A stretch of DNA of 64,000 nt from JAGOBP01 sp046328575. Lineage in GTDB: Bacteria > Chloroflexota > Anaerolineae > Fen-1058. The stretch covers positions 62,001 through 126,000 of the forward strand of contig JAXLWI010000003.1 of the NCBI GenBank assembly GCA_046328575.1, written 5' to 3'. This document shows positions 31,452 to 41,262 of this stretch, in pieces; within the stretch, counting starts at the first letter, position 1; each line of letters opens with the position of its first letter. The translations under genes and the position numbers were made by a program. A model generated the notes under the pieces. The model searched no databases, was not told the DNA's origin, and saw only the letters and a program-made list of their open reading frames with translations.

Positions 31452-32669
31452 ATGTACATTTCCAAAGCGGAATTCAATATTGTGGTCGGCGCGGGCGCGA
31501 TGGGCGCGGGCATCGCGCAAGTGATTTCGTATTCCGGCTTGCCCGTCGTATTGAAGGATGTCGATCAAGCGATGCTCGATAAGGGCGTGGCACACATCCG
31601 ATCAGTTACAAAAGCCGCGTGGAAAAAGGCAAGATGAGCGCGGGCGAGATGCAATCAAAGATGGACTTGATTATCCCTACGCTCGATTACGGCGAGTTCG
31701 CCGACGTGGACATCGTGATCGAAGCGTGCCCGAGAAAATGGGCAAACAGCGCATTTTCCAGGAGTTGAACAAATTTTTAATCAGAAGGCACGCTCTATGC
31801 GTCTAACACCTCGGCCTTGTCGATCACCGAGATGGCCCGCGCGACCAATCGGCCGCAGAAGGTCATCGGTATGCCACTTCTTAACCCCGCGCATGTGATG
31901 AAGTTGGTGAGATCATCAAAGGCGAAGATACCGATCAAGAGACGGTTGATGATCTGGTGGCCTTCACTGAATCGCTGCGCAAGATTTGCAGTAGTGGTGA
32001 AGGAATGCCCCGGTTTTCTGGTCAACCGATTGTTCGTGCCGTACCTCAACGAAGCAACGTTGTGCTTGCAGGAAGGCGCGGCTACCGCGCAAGAGATCGA
32101 TGGAGCGATGGTGGAATACGGCTGGCCGATGGGTCCGTTCACGTTGATGGACTTCCTCGGCCTCGACGTGTGCTGACGTGGGCGAATATCTGCACTCGCA
32201 ATATGGCGAGCGCATGAAGGGTGCAGTGTTGTTTGAGAAGCTCTTCAAGGCCGGGCGTTACGGCGAAAAAGTAGGCGCGGGCTTTTACGGCTACGGCGAC
32301 AACACCGATGAAGCCGTCAAAGCGATGGTGGCCGAAACCAGCGGCGGGCAAAAGCAATCGGAATTTACGCCCGAACGCCTGATGTACGCGTTGATCAACG
32401 AAGCGGCCTATGCGTGCAGAAAACATCGCCGATGTGCGCGACATCGACATGGCCATGATCGCGGGTTCGGGCATGGCTGCAGGGCGAGCGTATGGGGCCG
32501 TTGGCATTAGCCGACAAAATCGGGTTGGATGTCGTCGTGTCCAGCCTCGAAGATTTTGAGAAGAAACTGAGCGTGCGTTTCCATCCTGCCGAGAAGTTAT
32601 GCGAACTGGTGACGAAGACGGTCAACTCGGCGAGAAGACGCGCGCGGCGGTTTCCTTGAATATGTATAA
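31452..32669 (+). CDS. 3-Hydroxyacyl-CoA (3-hydroxybutyryl-CoA) dehydrogenase with duplicated C-terminal domain, frameshifted
   Basis: NAD-dependent oxidation of 3-hydroxyacyl-CoA. The ATG at 31452 follows AAAGGAG. The Rossmann head is IVVGAGAMGAGIAQVISYSG, then DIVIEA, TLYASNTSALSITEMARATN, NPAHVMKLV (written with two compensating indels, expected MHFFNPAHVM), VVVKECPGFLVNRLFVPYLNEA and YGWPMGPFTLMDFLGLDV. A second 3HCDH C-terminal domain follows: TPERLMYALINEAAYAL.ENIADVRDIDMAMI, ending LGEKTRGGFLEYV. About 405 residues, fitting the long family type. At least eight indels. Confidence 0.88.
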
Positions 32670-32674
32670 ATAAC

Positions 32675-32752
32675 CAATGCCCAATGACAAATGACTAATT
32701 GGGCATGTGGTTCAATCGGCAATCCGAAATCCAAAATCTAAAATCCGAAATG
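32675..32752. repeat. Two intergenic repeat motifs between the HBD and ECH genes
   Basis: AATGCCCAATGACAAATGAC...GGGCAT (32677-32706) forms a loose inverted repeat; it is followed by CAATCCGAAATCCAAAATC-type units (32716-32752), the same family as at 15648 and inside mutL. The enoyl-CoA hydratase start lies eight bases beyond. Confidence 0.55.
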
Positions 32753-32759
32753 GAGCATT

Positions 32760-33542
32760 ATGGCTGACTTCATTCGCTACACCATCGAACAAAGTGGCAA
32801 CCCTCGTGATCGATCACGCGCCAGTGAATGCTTTCAACAAACAGACGATGCAGGAACTCAGCGATGCCGTTGATGCGCTGGCCGTCAATCCCGACGTGAA
32901 AGTCGTGGTCGTGACGGGCGCGGGGCAACTCGCTTTCGTCGCGGGCGCGGACATCGGCGAAATCGGCGGCTACGTCAAGGCGCAAGACATGGCGTCGGCG
33001 CAGGCCTTCATCGCATTAGGCCAGCAAGTGTTCAGCAAGATCGAAGCCTCCAACAAGCCTTTCATTGCGGCGGTATGTTTGGGCAGCGGCCTCGAACTGG
33101 CAATGGCGTGTCATCTGCGCATCTGCGGCGATCGCGTGCGCTTGGGCCAACCCGAGATCAACCTGGGCATCATCCCCGGTTGGGGCGGTACGCAGCGTTT
33201 GCAACGCATCGTCGGCGCGGCCAAAGCCGCTGAGATGATTTTGACCGGCGATCAAATCACTGCTCAGCAGGCCATGCAACTGCGACTCGTCAATATGGTT
33301 GTGCCCGGCGGCGAAGTGATGCGGCAAGCCAAGGGGCTGGCGGCCAAGATCGCCAATAAGAGCGCGGTCGCCGTTGCCGCCGCGATGAATGCCATTCGCG
33401 CCGGCCTCGATGCCGAACTGCACCTCGGCCTCGCTGCGGAGTTGCGACAATTCGGGCATGTCACCGCCAGCGCCGACGCGATTGAGGGATCACCGCGTTC
33501 TTAGAGAAGCGCGAAGCGAAGTTTTGCACAAGTATCGGCTAA
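32760..33542 (+). CDS. Enoyl-CoA hydratase/isomerase family protein, few frameshifts
   Basis: Hydrates 2-enoyl-CoA in beta-oxidation. The start is taken at 32760 (MADFIRYTIEQSGN, GGAG upstream); an indel near 32800 joins it to LVIDHAPVNAFNKQTMQELSDAVDAL. The oxyanion-hole region is FVAGADIGEIGGY and the second is AAVCLGSGLELAMACHLRI, with LGQPEINLGIIPGWGGTQRL, which carries the catalytic Glu region of crotonases. The end reads GITAFLEKREAKF. About 260 residues, typical. One of the least damaged genes of the error-rich region, with about 730 bases intact. Confidence 0.9.
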
Positions 33543-33588
33543 CGAGTAATGGAAAGTAACGAGTGATTGAGTTACCCATTACTCGTTA
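33540..33588. repeat. GTAACGAG-type palindrome
   Basis: Perfect 13-bp arms TAACGAGTAATGG (33540-33552) and CCATTACTCGTTA (33576-33588), with an extra inner copy of AGTAACGAG. It overlaps the end of the enoyl-CoA hydratase gene and lies 15 bases before the next start. No T tract. Confidence 0.65.
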
Positions 33589-33603
33589 TCCGTCGGAGGT
33601 CTC

Positions 33604-34743
33604 TATGGATTTCACATTGACCGAAGAACAAATCAGTTTTCGCAAACTCTTTCGCGATTTCGCCACGAAGGAAGTGGCGAAGGTGGCGAAGCACACGGAT
33701 GAGACCGAAGAACCACCGATTGATCTTCTCAACAAAGCGGCGCAGCAGGGCTTCTTCGCCGCAATGATTCCCGAAGACCTCGGCGGCGCGGCGCCTGATC
33801 CGTTGGAGCCTACACGTTGCTGATCGAAGAACTGGCAAAGGCGTGCCTGTCCACAGCCGTCACCATCGCCACGCACAACAGCCTCGTCGTGGCACCTGAT
33901 CGTCTCACGCGGCACCGCCGATCAGAAAGACAACTGGCTGTCGATTTTGGCCGAAAATCCCGGCGGTTTTGCCCTCAACGAACCTGATGCCGGATCAGAC
34001 ACCTCACGCTTGAGCACGCATGCGAAACGAACAAACGATGGCTACGTCATCAACGGCGTGAAGACGTGGGTCACGAATGCGGGTATCGCAAAGTTGCTGC
34101 TCGTCATTGCGCAAGCCGACGGCGGCCCAACGGCCTTCGCGATCGATCCCGCAACACCCGGCGTCAAGATCGGTCACCGCGAGCCGACCACGGGCCTGCG
34201 CGGTGTCACGTTCAATACCGTCTACTTCGATGCCGTTGGGGTGACAGAGGCCGATCGGCTTGGCACGAGGGCGAAGGCCTGGTCAATGCGCAAGCGGCTA
34301 TGGCGCACTATCAACTCGCCGTTGCAGCAACCGCACTGGGCCTCGATCAACATGCCGTCGCGCAGGGCTTCATTTGCCATCGAGCGCAAGCAGTTTGGCG
34401 TGAGTATTGCGACTACAAGGCTTGGGCAACTATCTCAAGGAGGTTTATGAGATCAATGCTGAAGTGCTGCGCCATCAAATCGAATATGCGGCGTGGCTGT
34501 ACGAGCAAGGCAAAGACTCTTGCGGCAGCAGCATTGAAGGCTAAGTTGTTCGGTGCGAAGGCTGCGCGAAACGGCCAATCACATGCCGCGCACGGCGGCT
34601 ACGGCTTCAGCGACGAATACACCATCTCGCAGTTGTATCGCGATGCACGCTCGCTCGATCTATTGGGCGGCACGCCGCAAGTCGGCCGCATCGCCGTGTG
34701 GCAGGAAGTCTTCGCCGATTCAGGTGTCGTGATTAAACCCTAA
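33604..34743 (+). CDS. Acyl-CoA dehydrogenase, frameshifted
   Basis: The start MDFTLTEEQISFRKLFRDFATKEVAK (ATG 33604, GGAGG upstream) is canonical. The order of motifs is GFFAAMIPEDLGGAAPDPL, FALNEPDAGSDTSRLSTHAKRTNDGYVINGVKTWVTNAG, the beta-domain VGHREPTTGLRGVTFNTVYFDAVGV, HAAHGGYGFSDEYTISQLYRDARS and the end PQVGRIAVWQEVFADSGVV. Near the catalytic base the usual IYEGT is replaced by LLGGT, so the glutamate position is not confirmed. About 379 residues. Five or more indels. Probably part of the same transcript as the enoyl-CoA hydratase. Confidence 0.88.
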
Positions 34744-34760
34744 TAACTATAGATTGGATC

Positions 34761-35393
34761 ATGGCCAATAAACTGAAACGCACCTATCACATCATCGGGA
34801 TTGTCGTGTCGCAGATCGTCAACGTGCCTTTTGTGGCGGTGCGGCGATCACGCTGCTGCTATTCACGGTGCAACCCGATGTACCGCATCGACTCGTCGGC
34901 TGGGGCGTGTCGCTGATCTTCTCGACCCTCGTGCCCGCGCTGAGTCTGTTGTTTTACAGATTCCGCGCCGCGACGCGATGTCACGCCGCCTTGAGCCGTG
35001 GGCGTCAACTGAAAAACGCCAGCGCGTGATGAGTTTCGTCTTCATGGCCGTCAGCTATCCGATCGGGTTTGCGCTGCTTCAAAATCATTCAAGCCCCACC
35101 CATCTTCGAGGCGATCATGTTGACGTATGTGATCGTGGTGTTGGGCTTGATCCTCGTCAACATTTTCTTTAAGGCGAGCGGTCACGCCGCAGGTGTCGCC
35201 GGCCCGGTGAGTGCGCTGATCTATCTACGGTTTGATCGCAACACCGCTCATCGCGTTGATCCCGTTGACGATGTGGGCGCGCGTGCGCGCGAAGGGCCAC
35301 ACGCTGTCGCAGACGATTGTGGGCGCGTTGTTATCGGCCGGAATTACCATCGCCGTGTTGTTTCTCTACGGCTTTCGTCCTGGGCAGTTTTAA
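34761..35393 (+). CDS. Polytopic membrane protein with PAP2-like SGH motif, frameshifted
   Basis: The start MANKLKRTYHIIGIVVSQIVNVPFVA (ATG 34761) is followed by AITLLLFTVQPDVPHRLVGWGVSLIFSTLVPALSLLFY, RRDAMSRRLEPWASTEKRQRVMSFVFMAVSYPIGFALL, AIMLTYVIVVLGLILVNIFF, KASGHAAGVAGPVSALIYL and AGITIAVLFLYGFRPGQF. About six membrane helices in 210 residues. KASGHAAG resembles the central PSGH motif of PAP2-type phosphatases, but the flanking PAP2 motifs are not clear, so an enzyme function is only a possibility. It lies between two acyl-CoA dehydrogenases on the same strand. Confidence 0.5.
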
Positions 35394-35415
35394 CCGACCA
35401 ACATAGGTGGTGAGT

Positions 35416-36597
35416 ATGGACTTTGATCTCTCGCGTGAACATCAGTTTTTGCGCAAATTGGTGCGCGAGTTTGCTGGAAGAAGTGGTGAAACCAGCGGCT
35501 CGGCAAGCCGATCGACCAGCCAACCGCCGACCGAAGTCATCAAACAAGCGGGCGAAATCGGCCTGTTTGGCGTGCCGTTTCCGCGTGAATATGGCGGCAT
35601 GGGCGCGGGCGAAACCGGCTATTGCATTTTGATGGAAGAACTGGGCCGCGTCGATACCAGCTTTGCTACTCATCATTGGTGCGCACATCGGCATCGGCAC
35701 GATGGCGATTTATCTGGGCGGCAACAAACGCATCCGCGAAGTACCTGCCCGATTTGTGCAGCGGCAAAAAGATCGGCGCGTTCGCATTGACCGAGCCGCA
35801 AGCGGGATCGGATGCGGCGTCGATCAAATTGCGCGCGACAAAAGAAGGCGATTCGTACATCCTCGACGGCTCAAAGATGTGGATCACCAACGGCCCGATG
35901 GCGAGCACGATGGCGATTCTGGCCGTGACCGATCCCGCATTGGGCACGCGGCGGCGCGACAGCCTTGTCGCGTCCACGCGCGATGATGACGGCAACCTGA
36001 TCGAGGGCTTCACGCCCGGCAAATTCGAGCACAAGATGGGCCTGCATGGCTCGCCGACCAGCGCAATCTCCTTCGACAATTTCCGTGTGCCTGCTGAAAA
36101 TATTCTGGGGCAGACGGGCCTGGGTTTCGTCGTCTTCATGCAGACGCTGGCACCGGGCGCGTAACGTTGGGCGCAGCGACGCTGGGCGGCGCGCAGAGCG
36201 CGCTGCAGCAATCGCTGGAATGGGCGGCAATGCGCACGCAATTTGGCAAGCCGCTGGCGCACGCGCAGACCATTCAATTTATGGTCGCGGATATGGCCGC
36301 CGAGGTGGAGGCGCTCCGTTCGTTGGTGTATCGCACGGCGTGGCTCGTCGACAACAATCGCCCCTTCATCAAAGAGGCGGGCATGTGCAAATTGCTCGGC
36401 TCCGAGATTGCGCGTCGCGCTGCGTCGATCGCGCTACGCAGATTCACGGTGCGCTGGGCTACAGCCGTGATACCATTGTCGAGCGCGGTTTCCGCGATTC
36501 GCGCATCGCCGAGATCTTCGAAGGCACCAATGAAATTCAGCGCATCCTGATCGCGGAGCAGATGTTTAGAGAAGTGGGCGTGAAGATTAGGCCGTAA
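35416..36597 (+). CDS. Acyl-CoA dehydrogenase, second copy of the block, frameshifted
   Basis: The start MDFDLSREHQFLRKLVREFA is canonical. Then GLFGVPFPREYGGMGAGETGYCILMEELGRVDTSFA, IGTMAIYLGGNKRI, KKIGAFALTEPQAGSDAASIKLRA, SYILDGSKMWITNGPMAST, KMGLHGSPTSAISFDNFRVPAENILGQ, GFVVFMQTL, EWAAMRTQFGKPLAHAQTIQFMVADMAAEVEALRSLVYR, and the catalytic-base region IAEIFEGTNEIQRILIAEQMFRE. The Glu of FEGTNEIQR is the usual catalytic base. About 393 residues. Six or so indels. Closest by pattern to short/branched-chain enzymes, not proven. Followed by a palindrome and etfB2. Confidence 0.9.
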
Positions 36598-36601
36598 AAT
36601 A

Positions 36602-36672
36602 AACCACGGATTACACCGATGTCACGGATAAAATAACCAAGCCATCCGTGTGAATCCGCGACATCCGTGGTT
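36602..36672. repeat. Palindromic intergenic element (ACCACGGATT type)
   Basis: The left arm begins AACCACGGATTACACCGATG (36602) and the right arm ends CGCGACATCCGTGGTT (36672); both carry inner copies of ATCCGTG/CACGGAT. It fills the gap between acyl-CoA dehydrogenase and etfB2, ending 15 bases before the etfB2 start and supplying sequence directly upstream of its AAGAGGAAA ribosome-binding region. Confidence 0.65.
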
Positions 36673-36686
36673 AAAGAGGAAACGCT

Positions 36687-37465
36687 ATGAAAATCGTCGT
36701 CTGCATCAAACCCGTGCTTGATCCGCGCGGCATGACGGTGAACCGCAAAGCGGAGAAGGTCTTTTATCAATCAAGAAGACTATATGATCGATCCGGGCAG
36801 CAAGGCTGCCTTGAAGTGGCCGCGTCGATCAAAGCGCAAGACTCAACCACGCACGTGATCGCGATGTCGGTGGGCACCGATCGGGCCGATGATGCCCTGC
36901 GCGAAGCGTTGGCGCGCGGCGCCGATCGTTACCCTGATCGGACTGGACAACATCGACGCGTGGGCCGTGGCGAATTCACTCGCCGCCGCGATCAATCGGT
37001 TGGGCGATATCGATCTGGTATTGTGCGGCGAGCAATTCGCTGGACACAGGCGCGGGCGAGTTAGGGCCGCGTCTGGCGGAGAAGACGGATTTGAGCCGCG
37101 CCTGCGGTGAGTAAAGCGAATGCCGTGAGGACGTTGTCGGCTGTCACATCATGGCGAGAGCCGCAAACGCCGGTTCACAGCGGTGTTCACGCAGGCGCCA
37201 TGCCAGTTGGTTGGCGGCTGTCGGACGTTCCTGCGGTAAACGCTGCGGTGGAGGCCTGCGGTGCTGTGCTGCGGTGTCGCCGCCAGTATTATCGCGGCGC
37301 TGATGGCGAAGAAGAGGTCGACCTGCCCGCCTGACCGGCAGGTGTCGAGGTGCCGCGTCTGGTGGTTGTTGATATGCGGTGAACAATGTTGCAGAATGCG
37401 CGCGATGGCAATGCGGCAAACGTTTACGCCACATTAACGCGCAGATAATCCGCGAGGATCATTGA
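36687..37465 (+). CDS. etfB: Electron transfer flavoprotein, beta subunit, second copy, heavily frameshifted
   Basis: The start MKIVVCIKPVLDPRGMTVNRKAEKV (ATG 36687) is the EtfB head. Then IDPGSKAALEVAASIKAQDSTTHVIAMSVGTDRADDALREALARGAD and AVANSLAAAINRLGDIDLVLCGEQ, with the nucleotide-binding TDTGAGELGPRLAEKTDLS partly readable. Downstream readability is poor and the end is approximate. The sequence differs from the copy at 16665-17461 and carries an insert-like CIKPVLDPRG instead of CTKQVPDT, so the two pairs are paralogues, not a duplication artefact. Confidence 0.75.
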
Positions 37466-37491
37466 TCGCAACGCAGGAACCGGGGCAGCGG

Positions 37492-38432
37492 ATGGAACAA
37501 CTGGGCACGGGGCGTTGACGCCGCTGACCAAAGAATTAGTTTACGGTGCGCGCACCACCGCCGACATGATGGGCTCTACGTGAAGGTGGCGTTGCCGGAT
37601 CGAACGCCGACCTTGCGAATGAGTTGTATCCCGTGGGCGCGGATCGCGTGATCGTGGTTGAGGACGATCGGTTGGCCGAGTTCAACGTGGAGACGTGGCT
37701 GAAAGTCCTGAGCGATCTCTTCGTCGCGCAGTCGCCAGAATTTGCGCTGTTTGGCGCCACCCTGGACGTGGCAATGCGCTGGCTCCAAGGCTCGCGCAGC
37801 GCTTCGGCACCGGCTTCATCGGCAACTGCGATGCTAAAGGTCGATGGATTTCGAGCGCTGTTTCATCGGGCGACGCGCTGGTCTTCGGCGGCGAATACTT
37901 CGATGTTGACGACGGTAAGCTGCGCTGCATTTTACCACGGCGCTGCCCGACACTTGGCGAACCGTATCCCGATTACTCACGCTACGGCGAAGTGGAAACG
38001 TTCAGCGTCGATCTGGTGGACGTTCAGTGAAAACCAAAACAATCGGGCCAATAGAGTACGCGCTGCCGAAACCGAAATTGAAATATGCCAGGCGCATCGT
38101 CTCCGTCGACGACAAATCGGCGAGTTGAGGTGCGCTGAGTTATTAAAGTACAAAAAACTCTGGCGCACAACTGGCGGGCACACGCGAAGCGGTCGATGAA
38201 GTTTACATCGTCGAAGATCACCGTCGGTACAGCGGGCGAGCGTGTTGCGCCGGACTTGTACATCGCGCTGGGCATTCGCGGCGATACGCAGCATACGTGG
38301 GGCATGAAGGGATGCCATCGTGGGTTGCGCATCCGACGCCGATGCGCCGATCTTGAAGCAGGCCGATGCGGCGATTGTAGCGATCTGGGGAAGTTTGCAG
38401 GAGAGTTGGCGAAACTCCTGAGTAGCGAGTAA
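37492..38432 (+). CDS. etfA: Electron transfer flavoprotein, alpha subunit, second copy, heavily frameshifted
   Basis: Readable pieces: ALTPLTKELVYGARTTADMMG, ELYPVGADRVIVVEDDRLAEFNVETWLKVLSDLF, PRLAQRFGTGFIGNCDA, ISSAVSSGDALVFGGEYFDVDDGK, ETFSVDLVD, then the FAD-domain signature VGTAGERVAPDLYIALGIRGDTQHTWGMK and the end FAGELAKLLSSE at 38432. Here the usual ISGAIQHxAGM is replaced by IRGDTQHTWGM, as in divergent EtfA/FixB-like proteins. Start uncertain. More than eight indels. It pairs with the preceding etfB2 and probably serves the acyl-CoA dehydrogenases just upstream. Confidence 0.75.
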
Positions 38433-38471
38433 CCAGTAACGAGCAATCGGCTGTTACTCGTTACTCATTAC
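38425..38471. repeat. GTAACGAG-type palindrome after etfA2
   Basis: GCGAGTAACCAGTAACGAG (38425-38443) faces CTCGTTACTCATTAC (38457-38471), giving a hairpin with internal tandem units. Third copy of the family found at 30361 and 33540. Confidence 0.6.
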
Positions 38472-38555
38472 GTTAGCGTGGCCTGCCGCCCGGAAGCAAT
38501 CGGACGGCGAGTTTTGTTAGTTGCTCAATTAGCGGCCTCCTGATACACTTGCGGC

Positions 38556-39197
38556 GTGATTACCACCTCATCTTTGATCTCGACGACGCTGTATCCGCGT
38601 AATGCCGGCTTGATGCAGGAGATCGGCGGGCGGATTTTACGTTACTTGACGATCGGTTGGGCCTCATCGGACGAGCAAGCACGTTTTCAAAAAGTCGATT
38701 ACTTCCAACGCTACGGCACGACGCTGCGCGGCTTTGTCGTGGAACGACCCGATATTGATCCCGAAGATTACCTGCACTTCGTACACGATATTGATTTGAC
38801 GCAACATATCGGCCCTAATCCAGCACTGGTTGAGATGCTGCGGTCATTGCCGCAGCGCAAAGTCATCTTCACCAATGCCACCGTCGAACAGCGCACAAAC
38901 GCTGGACTTGGGCTGTGCCAATCAGTTTGAGCGCATTATCGACGTGCGCCGTGAACTTCGTCAGCAAGCCCGATCCGCGCGCATGACTGCATTCTCGACC
39001 TTTATCAAATAAGTGCTGGCGACGAGTGTGTTGATCGAAATAACGCCCGGAATTTATGTCTGCCAAGGCACTGGGCATGACGACGATTCTGGTGGACAGT
39101 AGTGATTGTGCGGACGTGGATTATTGGTGTGATATTCGATGTCAAAGCAGCAGTTGAACAAGCGATGACGACAGCGGATAGCGAGACAAAGCGATGA
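38556..39197 (+). CDS. HAD-superfamily phosphatase, pyrimidine 5'-nucleotidase-like, frameshifted
   Basis: A GTG at 38556 starts VITT and, after an indel, the HAD motif I becomes LIFDLDDTLYPRNAGLMQEIG. The cap reads RILRYLTI...YFQRYGTTLRGFVVERPDIDPEDYLHFVHDIDL. Motif II is KVIFTNATVEHAQTLD, motif III lies near SKPDPRAYDCILDLY, and motif IV is LIEDNARNLMSAKALGMTTILVD. It ends AVEQAMTTADSETKR at 39197. The DLDDTLYP head and the cap are typical of the SDT1/PHM8-like pyrimidine 5'-nucleotidases. About 214 residues. Its stop overlaps the next ATG. Confidence 0.8.
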
Positions 39198-40019
39198 AAG
39201 ACAAAGTGACGACACTCGCAGCAGCCGCTGCGCTGGTGAAAAAGCGGCGATACGCTGGCGCTGGGCGGTTCTCATCGGTGGCCGGTGGCCTTTGTGCTCG
39301 AACTGCTGAAGACCGACGCGCGATTTGACGCTGCTGTGCTTCACCGCTTCATATGAAAGTGATCTGTCGACGGCGCGGGCAAAGTAAGCACCATTCGCAC
39401 TCCGCTACAGGATTGGAAGCGTTCGGCCTCGCGCCGATGTTCACCACTGGCGACGCCGGTGACGGAAAGTGATCGAAGAATCAGAAAGCAGCGAAGCCTT
39501 TGGCTTGCGTGCGACGCTGGCCGGTGTGGGTTTTATGCCAGGCCAAGGCTGGATCGGCACGGACATGCTGAAGGTACGCCCCGATGTGAAAGTGATCGAT
39601 GATCCAGACACAGGCAAACCGGTCGTGGCCTATCCAGCAGTGTTGTGTGACGTCGCGTCGTGCACGCGCCGATCGCCGATCGGTTTGGCAACGCTTGCTT
39701 GAAAGGCAATCTTGTTGTCGATCAAGAAATCTCGATGGCGGCCAAACACGTGATCGTTACGGCGGAAGAAATCGTCGACGAGTTGACGCGCCGATCGAGT
39801 TGACGGGGCTGACCGTAAGTGCGGCTGTGCATACGCCGCGTGGCGCTTGGCCTACCTCGTGCTATCCCAATTACGCAGTAGATGGTGAGGAGATTTTGTT
39901 ACGGCGATGCGTGCGCGGCTGAAAAATTTCGCAGATTATGTGAGTGCGCTTACGATCTGAGCGCGTTGACTCACGCAAAGGACGACCGCTGTGCTCAAAT
40001 ACCTACCCGATCGTACTAA
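39194..40019 (+). CDS. CoA-transferase alpha subunit (glutaconate CoA-transferase GctA-like), frameshifted
   Basis: The start MKDKVTTLAAAAALV (ATG 39194, overlapping the HAD stop) leads to DTLALGGSHRWPVAFVLELLKTDAR, KVSTIRTPLQDWKRFGLAPMF, SSEAFGLRATLAGVGFMPGQGWIGTDMLKVRPDVKVIDDPDTGKPVVAYPAV, ADRFGNACLKGNLVVDQEISMAAKHVIVTAEEIVDEL and CYPNYAVDGEEIL. This is the alpha subunit of class I CoA-transferases of the GctA group. No beta subunit (catalytic Glu) follows, because the next gene is convergent. The end is ambiguous between 39960 and 40019. About 270 residues. Confidence 0.75.
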
Positions 40020-40106
40020 GTGACCACGGCGCCGCTGGCAGCCCGGTCAATGTGTTGATTGCGATTTCATCATGGCCGTGGCTGTCGGTCTGCAGGTGCT
40101 GTTGTT

Positions 40107-41262
40107 CTATCGGCGGCGCAAACTGGCGCGCAGGCGCTGCAGGCCGAACGCGGTAAGCCAAGTCGTCGGCAAAGCAAAGCCGGAACTCGCCGTCGTGACC
40201 GGGCCTTACTGATTACGCTCACTTCGTCTGCTGGAGCTTTCGTCACAATGCGCTTGACAATCGACAGGCCTAGTCCGTGACCGGTGACGCGGGTATTTTC
40301 GAGGCGTTCAAATTCCGCGAATAGCCGCGACTGTTCTTCAACCGACAGGCCCGCGCCGTTATCACGGACCCAGAAACGCACCTGGCCGTTAGGTTCCAGC
40401 GTCGTACCCAATTCAATGCGGCGGCTGGCCGCCATATTTGACGTACGTTGCTGACGAAGTTCACCTTTGATACTTTTCGACCCATGGCCCGTAGCCCACG
40501 ATCGGCCAGTGTGACGGTACACTCACTTCGGCATGCGTGTCGTGCAGCATATTCAGCGTTCGCATCGCCTGGTCACTATCTTCGCCATATCTAGCGGCGT
40601 AAGCGTAATCAACTGCTTGCGCACGCCAGCCAGCAGCATCAACCTCGATGATGTTGTTCATCTTGCGGCCCATGCGCTTGATCGACCGAACCGGACGGAC
40701 CAATGCTTCCACCGGCGTAGTCAGCAAATCCTCGGCTAATAGTTCGGCGTGACCCATAATTGTGTTTAACGCATTTTTGAGATCATGTGCCACGGTATGC
40801 GCAAACGCGTCCAGTTCGGTGTTGCGTGTCCGGTGTCGGCGTTGGCGGATAACAATTGCTTCGTGTTGCGCAGCGCCAGGATGCGCGTAGACACGCGCGT
40901 TGACCTCTTCCATCTGAAACGGCTTGGTGATGTAATCCACGCCACCGGCGGTGAACGCCTTGACTTTTGCTGTCCACATCGTCAACGAGCGCGCTGATAA
41001 ACAGCACCGGCACATCGCGCGTGCGATCTTCAGTTTTTAGGCGGGCACAGACTTCGTAGCCATTAAGATCAGGCATACTCACGTCAAGCAGGATCAAATC
41101 GGGCGGAGCCGCCAGCGCCGCTTCGAGTGCCAATAAACCGCTGGGCACGGGCCGTACTTTGTAGCCGTGCGCGCTCAACATCTGCGTAAGCAACCGCAGA
41201 TTGGCTGGCGTATCGTCCACCACCAAAATATCGCCTAAAGGAGTCGCGGTGCTGTCCATCAT
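40107..41262 (-). CDS. Response regulator fused to a histidine kinase, frameshifted
   Basis: The start MMDSTATPLGDILVVDDTPANLRLL (ATG 41262) opens a receiver domain: phospho-Asp in PDLILLDVSMPDLNGYEVC, then VPVLFISAL and the Lys of VDYITKPFQMEEV. A kinase core follows with the phospho-His in LDAFAHTVAHDLKNALNTIMGHAELL, then KMNNIIE, HATPase motifs VRFWVRDNGAGLSVEEQ and GHGLGLSIVKRIV, and the tail FGLQRLRASLRRR. About 385 residues. The ATG overlaps the stop of the hybrid kinase upstream (ATGA), so the two are translationally coupled and likely function in one relay. Most indels lie between 40107 and 41000. Confidence 0.82.

Noticed and set aside
2600..40100. Interpretation of the frameshifted genes as true pseudogenes
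   Set aside because: Indels hit every gene evenly, including essential ones, and stop at sharp borders; family motifs remain well conserved between the indels. Sequencing error is the simpler explanation.
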